The translations under genes were made by a program, and so were the position numbers. The notes under the pieces are model-generated. The model saw nothing but the letters and a program-made list of their open reading frames with translations, was not told the origin of the DNA and ran no database searches. Positions 6,086 to 8,812 of a stretch of DNA of 8,812 bases are shown here, piece by piece. Position 1 is the first letter of the stretch. Each line of letters begins with the position of its first letter. This stretch comes from an uncultured Shinella sp. (lineage in GTDB: Bacteria; Pseudomonadota; Alphaproteobacteria; Rhizobiales; Rhizobiaceae). The stretch covers positions 1 to 8,812 of the forward strand of contig CAMLOC010000100.1 of assembly GCA_946481465.1 (NCBI GenBank), read 5' to 3'.

Positions 6086-7114
6086 TCAGCCTTCCGGATG
6101 GGGCTTCAGCGGACCGGTGGATTGCCGGATGCGCATTTCCGGCTTGATGAGGTGGATGCCGTCAGGCTCGTGGCTGCCCGAAAGCTTGTCGAGCAAAGCG
6201 CGGGCGGCGTTGCGGCCGACCTCGGACTGGCCGTTCCAGACGGTGGTGAGCGCGGGCGTGGCGATCGCCGCCTCCTCCAGGTCGTCATAGCCGGTGACGG
6301 AGACGTCGCGGCCGGGCACGAGGCCGGCGCGGGCGATGCCGTTCATCAGGCCGATCGCCACGAGATCGTTCCAGCAGACGGCCGCCGTCGGCTTCTGCGG
6401 CAGCGAGAGGAAATGCACCGCCGCCTCGAAGCCGCCCTGCTTGGTGCGCGGGCCGGGAATGCGCAAGGACGGATCGACCTCGATATTGGCCTTGCGCAGC
6501 GCGTTGACATAGCCCTGGTAGCGGTCGCGGCCCGTCGACGTCTGGTCCGTGCCGCCCACCATGGCGATGGTGCGGTGGCCGAGGCCGATCAGGTGGTTGG
6601 TGGCGAGCGAGAGGCCGTAGCTGTCGTCGCCGCGGAAGATCGGCACGTCCAGCCCGTCGATCGAACGAGCGATCAGGATCGCCGGCATGCCATTGTCCTC
6701 GGCAAGCCGGATATCCTCCGGCGGCGTGCCGATGGCCGGCGACATGATGACCCCGTCGCCGCCGAGCTGCAGCAGCGTCTCGACGAAATTGCGCTGCTTC
6801 TCGACCGAATCGTAATGGTTGGAGAGGATGAAGGTCTGCCGGTCGCGATCGAGCTCGCTCTCGATGGCCTTCAGGATTTCCGCATAGAACGGGTTCATGA
6901 TGTCATGCACGACGACGCCGATGATGCCGGAGCGGGAGGTGCGCAGGCTGGCGGCGCGGCGGTTGTAGATATAGCCGAGCGCGCGGGCCTGTTCCTTGAT
7001 CTTTTCACGCGTGGAAGCCGCAACGAGCGGACTGTCCCTGAGCGCAAGCGATACCGTCGCCGTGGAAACACCGAGCGTTTCCGCGATGGTGGAAAGCTTG
7101 ATTTTCTGTGCCAC
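6086..7114 (-). CDS. LacI-family transcriptional regulator
   Basis: Predicted 342-residue repressor with an N-terminal LacI helix-turn-helix (KLSTIAETLGVSTATVSLAL, 6-25) and hinge helix NRRAASLRTS (51-60), which includes the Leu that normally wedges into the operator centre. A periplasmic-binding-protein-like sensor domain covers about 63-335. It contains the family segments GVVVHDIMNPFYAEI (66-80), DGVIMSP (120-126) and TGYDDLEEA (274-282). I place the start at the GTG at 7114, preceded by GGGGAGG with five bases spacing; the protein then begins MAQKIKLSTIAE as expected. A TTG at 7141 would add nine residues with no support. The ligand is unknown. The dehydrogenase gene follows after 24 bases. 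The palindromes at 7153-7178 upstream are the probable autoregulatory operator. Confidence 0.92.
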   Translation of the reverse strand: MAQKIKLSTIAETLGVSTATVSLALRDSPLVAASTREKIKEQARALGYIYNRRAASLRTSRSGIIGVVVHDIMNPFYAEILKAIESELDRDRQTFILSNHYDSVEKQRNFVETLLQLGGDGVIMSPAIGTPPEDIRLAEDNGMPAILIARSIDGLDVPIFRGDDSYGLSLATNHLIGLGHRTIAMVGGTDQTSTGRDRYQGYVNALRKANIEVDPSLRIPGPRTKQGGFEAAVHFLSLPQKPTAAVCWNDLVAIGLMNGIARAGLVPGRDVSVTGYDDLEEAAIATPALTTVWNGQSEVGRNAARALLDKLSGSHEPDGIHLIKPEMRIRQSTGPLKPHPEG

Positions 7115-7147
7115 GACCCCTCCCCGACGAACGCCAAGCAACGCGGC

Positions 7148-7178
7148 GTTTAAAACCGTTTATTTAAACAGTTTAAAT
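7148..7178 (-). promoter_or_regulatory. Probable LacI-type operator, 17-bp palindrome plus a second unit
   Basis: ATTTAAACAGTTTAAAT (7162-7178) is a perfect inverted repeat with 8-base arms around a central A. A related smaller unit, AAAC-C-GTTT (7153-7161), has its centre 13 bases away from that of the first (7157 and 7170). GTTTAAA also occurs at 7148-7154. Both units share AAAC-n-GTTT, a layout common for LacI-family operators. The block ends 33 bases upstream of the regulator's GTG start, overlapping the expected promoter. Its distal half includes the stop codon of the MarR gene (7173-7175). Binding by the adjacent LacI protein is inferred from position and symmetry. Confidence 0.6.
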
Positions 7179-7700
7179 CTCGTCGGCAACTGCCTTTTCG
7201 ACCTCGCGCGGCGCATCCGCCAGGCCCCCGTGCAGGTTCTCGTCCATGGCGCGCAGGAGCTTGAGCAACTGGCGCACATCCTTCTCGCTCAGACCTTCCG
7301 CCGCCTGCTGCTCGCTGATCCGGCCCGCTTCGGTGATGCGGTCGACGGAGGCCTCGCCGGCTTCGGTGAGGTGCACGACCGTGAGCCGGCCGTCCGTCTC
7401 GTCCGGCCGCCGCGCCACGAAGCCTTGGGCCTCCAGGCGGCCGATCGTGCGTGTCATGGTCGGCGCCTTGACGCCGAGCCGGGCGGCCAGCGCGCCGGCG
7501 GTCAGGCCTTTCTCTTCCGCAAGCGCCAGGATCACGCCGTCCTGACCGGCATAGAGGCCGGTGGCGAGAAGGTTGCGCGACAATACGGTGCGCATGGAAC
7601 GGGCCGCATTGACGACGGCGGCGGCAAGGCCTGCGCCGGAGACATCCTCGTGACCCTTCTTCTTCTTGCCCTTCTTGCCGTCCTTGTGCTTCTTGCCCAT
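7173..7700 (-). CDS. MarR-family regulator with lysine-rich N-terminus
   Basis: Predicted 175-residue winged-helix regulator. The core contains LTAGALAARLGVKAPTMTRT (66-85, helix-turn-helix), IGRLEAQGFVARRPD (86-100) and the wing ETDGRLTVVHLTEAG (101-115), all typical of MarR proteins. Flanking helices at about 24-62 and 117-160 would form the dimer. The first 19 residues are unusual, with nine lysines plus His, Asp and Gly, and no counterpart in standard MarR proteins; this may add non-specific DNA contact. The ATG at 7700 has a perfect GGAGG six bases upstream, so the longer frame starting at 7733 is rejected. It is divergent from the creatininase gene across a 104-base gap, which suggests it may control that gene, and it lies 58 bases before the LacI gene on the same strand. 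Confidence 0.88.
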   Translation of the reverse strand: MGKKHKDGKKGKKKKGHEDVSGAGLAAAVVNAARSMRTVLSRNLLATGLYAGQDGVILALAEEKGLTAGALAARLGVKAPTMTRTIGRLEAQGFVARRPDETDGRLTVVHLTEAGEASVDRITEAGRISEQQAAEGLSEKDVRQLLKLLRAMDENLHGGLADAPREVEKAVADEI

Positions 7701-7735
7701 CGATCGCCTCCGCCTTACCGTTCCCTGCATCACCC

Positions 7736-7767
7736 TTGCATCGCGGGCATGGCCTTGTATGACTCAT
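7736..7767 (+). promoter_or_regulatory. Tentative promoter and 9-bp palindrome before the creatininase gene
   Basis: TTGCAT (7736-7741) and TATGAC (7758-7763), 16 bases apart, could form a weak -35/-10 pair for the plus-strand gene. The odd palindrome ATGA-C-TCAT (7759-7767) overlaps the -10 element and is a possible MarR operator. Both elements are short and could be chance. Confidence 0.25.
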
Positions 7768-7804
7768 GTGACAGTCGGGCGGCAAGACGGGATAGAGGCA
7801 GACG

Positions 7805-8596
7805 ATGACGCATCCCAAGCTGCGGTGGAGCGAGAACGACCCGGCCCTGCCGGCCAAGGACCGCGCGGACTGGATCGCCGTTCTGCCGCTCGGCGCCCAT
7901 GAGGGCCACGGCCCGCACCTGCCGCTGGAGACCGACACGCTGATTGCCGACGGGATATCCGCGCGGCTGATGGCCGTGCTGCCGGCGCACCTGCCCGTCA
8001 CCGTCCTGCCTACGGAGCCCGTCGGCTATTCGCCGGAACATCTCGACGTGCCGGGCACGCGTTCGCTCGGCTATGCGGAAGCGGTGGAGCGCTGGCTCGG
8101 CATTGCGGAAGACCTGCATCGAAAGGGCGTGCGCAAGCTCGTCCTGCTCAACGCGCATGGCGGCAATTCGCCGCTGATGACGATCGTCGCCACCGAGGCG
8201 CGCGTGCGCTGGAACATGTTCGTCGTCGCCACGGCCTGGACCCGCTTCGGCCAGCCGGACGGCTGGATCGCGCCCGAGGACAAGGCGATCGACATCCACG
8301 GCGGCGACATCGAGACCTCCGTCATGCTCGCCCTCCATCCGGACCGCGTCCGCATGGACAGGGCGGAAGCCTTCGGCTCGCGGCAGGCGGAGTTCGCTGC
8401 GCGCTTCGCCCATCTGCGCGCCTATGGCCCGCACGCCTTCGGCTGGAAGATGGCCGACCTCAATCCGAAGGGCGTCGCCGGGAACGCGGCGGCGGCCACC
8501 GCGGAAAAGGGCGAAGCGCTGATCGCCCACGCCATCAGCGGCCTCGTCGCCCTCCTTGAGGACGTTGCGGCCTTCGACGTGGAGACACTGCGCTGA
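7805..8596 (+). CDS. Creatininase-family amidohydrolase
   Basis: Predicted 263-residue metal-dependent amidohydrolase. The signature LPLGAHEGHGPHLPLETDT (27-45) supplies the usual ligands E33, H35 and D44. LNAHGGNSP (115-123) gives H118, and DIHGGDIETS (163-172) supplies H165 and E170, where family members usually have HAGE-x-ETS. The superfamily includes creatinine amidohydrolase, the mycofactocin peptidase MftE and an archaeal formamide hydrolase, so the substrate cannot be named. There is no signal peptide; a cytosolic enzyme is expected. The ATG at 7805 has GAGG six bases upstream. It is transcribed away from the MarR gene and followed, 121 bases later, by a COG0523 GTPase that could deliver metal to it. 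Confidence 0.87.
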   Translation: MTHPKLRWSENDPALPAKDRADWIAVLPLGAHEGHGPHLPLETDTLIADGISARLMAVLPAHLPVTVLPTEPVGYSPEHLDVPGTRSLGYAEAVERWLGIAEDLHRKGVRKLVLLNAHGGNSPLMTIVATEARVRWNMFVVATAWTRFGQPDGWIAPEDKAIDIHGGDIETSVMLALHPDRVRMDRAEAFGSRQAEFAARFAHLRAYGPHAFGWKMADLNPKGVAGNAAAATAEKGEALIAHAISGLVALLEDVAAFDVETLR

Positions 8597-8621
8597 GAAT
8601 GCCGGGCGGCTTTGCACGACG

Positions 8622-8665
8622 ATAGGAGCCGGATCGCATTTGCGCTGGCCGGTTCGATCTCCTAT
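8622..8665 (+). repeat. Imperfect inverted repeat upstream of the COG0523 gene
   Basis: ATAGGAG (8622-8628) pairs with CTCCTAT (8659-8665), and ATCG (8633-8636) with CGAT (8655-8658), leaving a four-base bulge CCGG on the left arm. CGCA-TT-TGCG (8635-8644) lies inside. The structure ends 52 bases before the ATG at 8718. No T-run follows, so it is more likely a leader structure or binding site than a terminator. Confidence 0.35.
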
Positions 8666-8717
8666 ATCAGACGCCAACCGGACGCCGCACGCGTCCCCGC
8701 CATCGCTCGAGGTTCCC

Positions 8718-8812
8718 ATGACCGAAACAGCCGTTTCCAAGCCCATTCCCGTCACCGTGCTTACCGACTATCTCGGCGCCGGCAAGACGACGCTGCTCAA
8801 CCGCATCCTGAC
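8718..8812 (+). CDS. COG0523/CobW-family GTPase, 5' end only
   Basis: The first 31 codons of a G3E-type GTPase run off the window end. The protein starts MTETAVSKPIPVTVL and continues TDYLGAGKTTLLNRIL (16-31). This is the Walker A region of the COG0523 family, whose members insert or carry metal ions such as zinc or cobalt. The usual form is TG[FY]LGAGKTTLLN; here residue 17 is Asp (GAC, 8766-8768) where the first P-loop Gly is expected. The ATG has GAGG five bases upstream. The remaining motifs, including the CxCC metal site, lie beyond the window. It follows the creatininase gene in the same direction. It cannot be assigned to a subfamily from this fragment. Confidence 0.85.
   Translation, partial: MTETAVSKPIPVTVLTDYLGAGKTTLLNRIL

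Noticed and set aside
6098..7153. 351-codon plus-strand frame opposite the LacI gene
   Set aside because: Antisense shadow of a clear LacI-family protein.
8601..8613. GCCG-GG-CGGC-TTT as a terminator of the creatininase gene
   Set aside because: A two-base loop and four-base stem are too small, and only three T follow.
7730..8755. 341-codon minus-strand frame opposite the creatininase gene
   Set aside because: Antisense shadow; it also overlaps the COG0523 start and the MarR/creatininase promoter region.

Overview
The window is typical of a GC-rich alphaproteobacterium, most likely of the Rhizobiaceae (Rhizobium/Ensifer/Shinella-like). The evidence is a high GC content with strong third-position GC (which produces long antisense shadow ORFs), a CtrA-type TTAA-N7-TTAAC box, and the families present. 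These include a FeeM-like acyltransferase, a membrane PAS-GGDEF-EAL protein, an Inh/Omp19-like secreted protein, and LacI- and MarR-family regulators. Nothing points to a phage, plasmid or insertion element; it looks like ordinary chromosomal backbone. I saw no tRNA, rRNA, CRISPR array or transposase.

Layout. Positions 1-94 hold two inverted repeats that probably end the first gene. 95-868 (-) encodes a FeeM/LuxI-fold acyltransferase. 869-1051 is an AT-rich promoter region with a full CtrA box. 1052-3367 (-) encodes a six-helix membrane protein with PAS, GGDEF and EAL domains for c-di-GMP turnover. 3368-3819 is a 452-base divergent intergenic region with short direct repeats and a 16-bp palindrome. 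3820-4599 (+) encodes a peptidase C26 (gamma-glutamyl-GABA hydrolase-like) protein. It converges, with only 4 bases between stop codons, on 4604-5011 (-), a small exported protein resembling the Inh/Omp19 protease inhibitors. 5072-6061 (-) is a D-2-hydroxyacid dehydrogenase, preceded in the same direction by a LacI-family regulator (6086-7114, GTG start) and a MarR-family regulator (7173-7700). Divergent from the MarR gene are a creatininase-family amidohydrolase (7805-8596, +) and the first 31 codons of a COG0523/CobW-type GTPase (8718 to the window end).

How the parts may work together. The FeeM-like gene has a CtrA site about 100 bases upstream and sits beside a c-di-GMP enzyme, so a cell-cycle or c-di-GMP-linked acyl-amino-acid product is a reasonable hypothesis. 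The LacI gene and the dehydrogenase form a likely two-gene transcript. A perfect 17-bp palindrome and a related half-size unit lie just upstream, where an autoregulatory operator is expected. The creatininase (a metalloenzyme family) followed by a COG0523 metallochaperone-type GTPase suggests a metal-supply link. That GTPase has an Asp in place of the first Gly of its Walker A motif. No single obviously new system is visible; the points most worth checking are the CtrA-linked FeeM gene, the LacI operator overlapping the MarR stop codon, and the altered P-loop.
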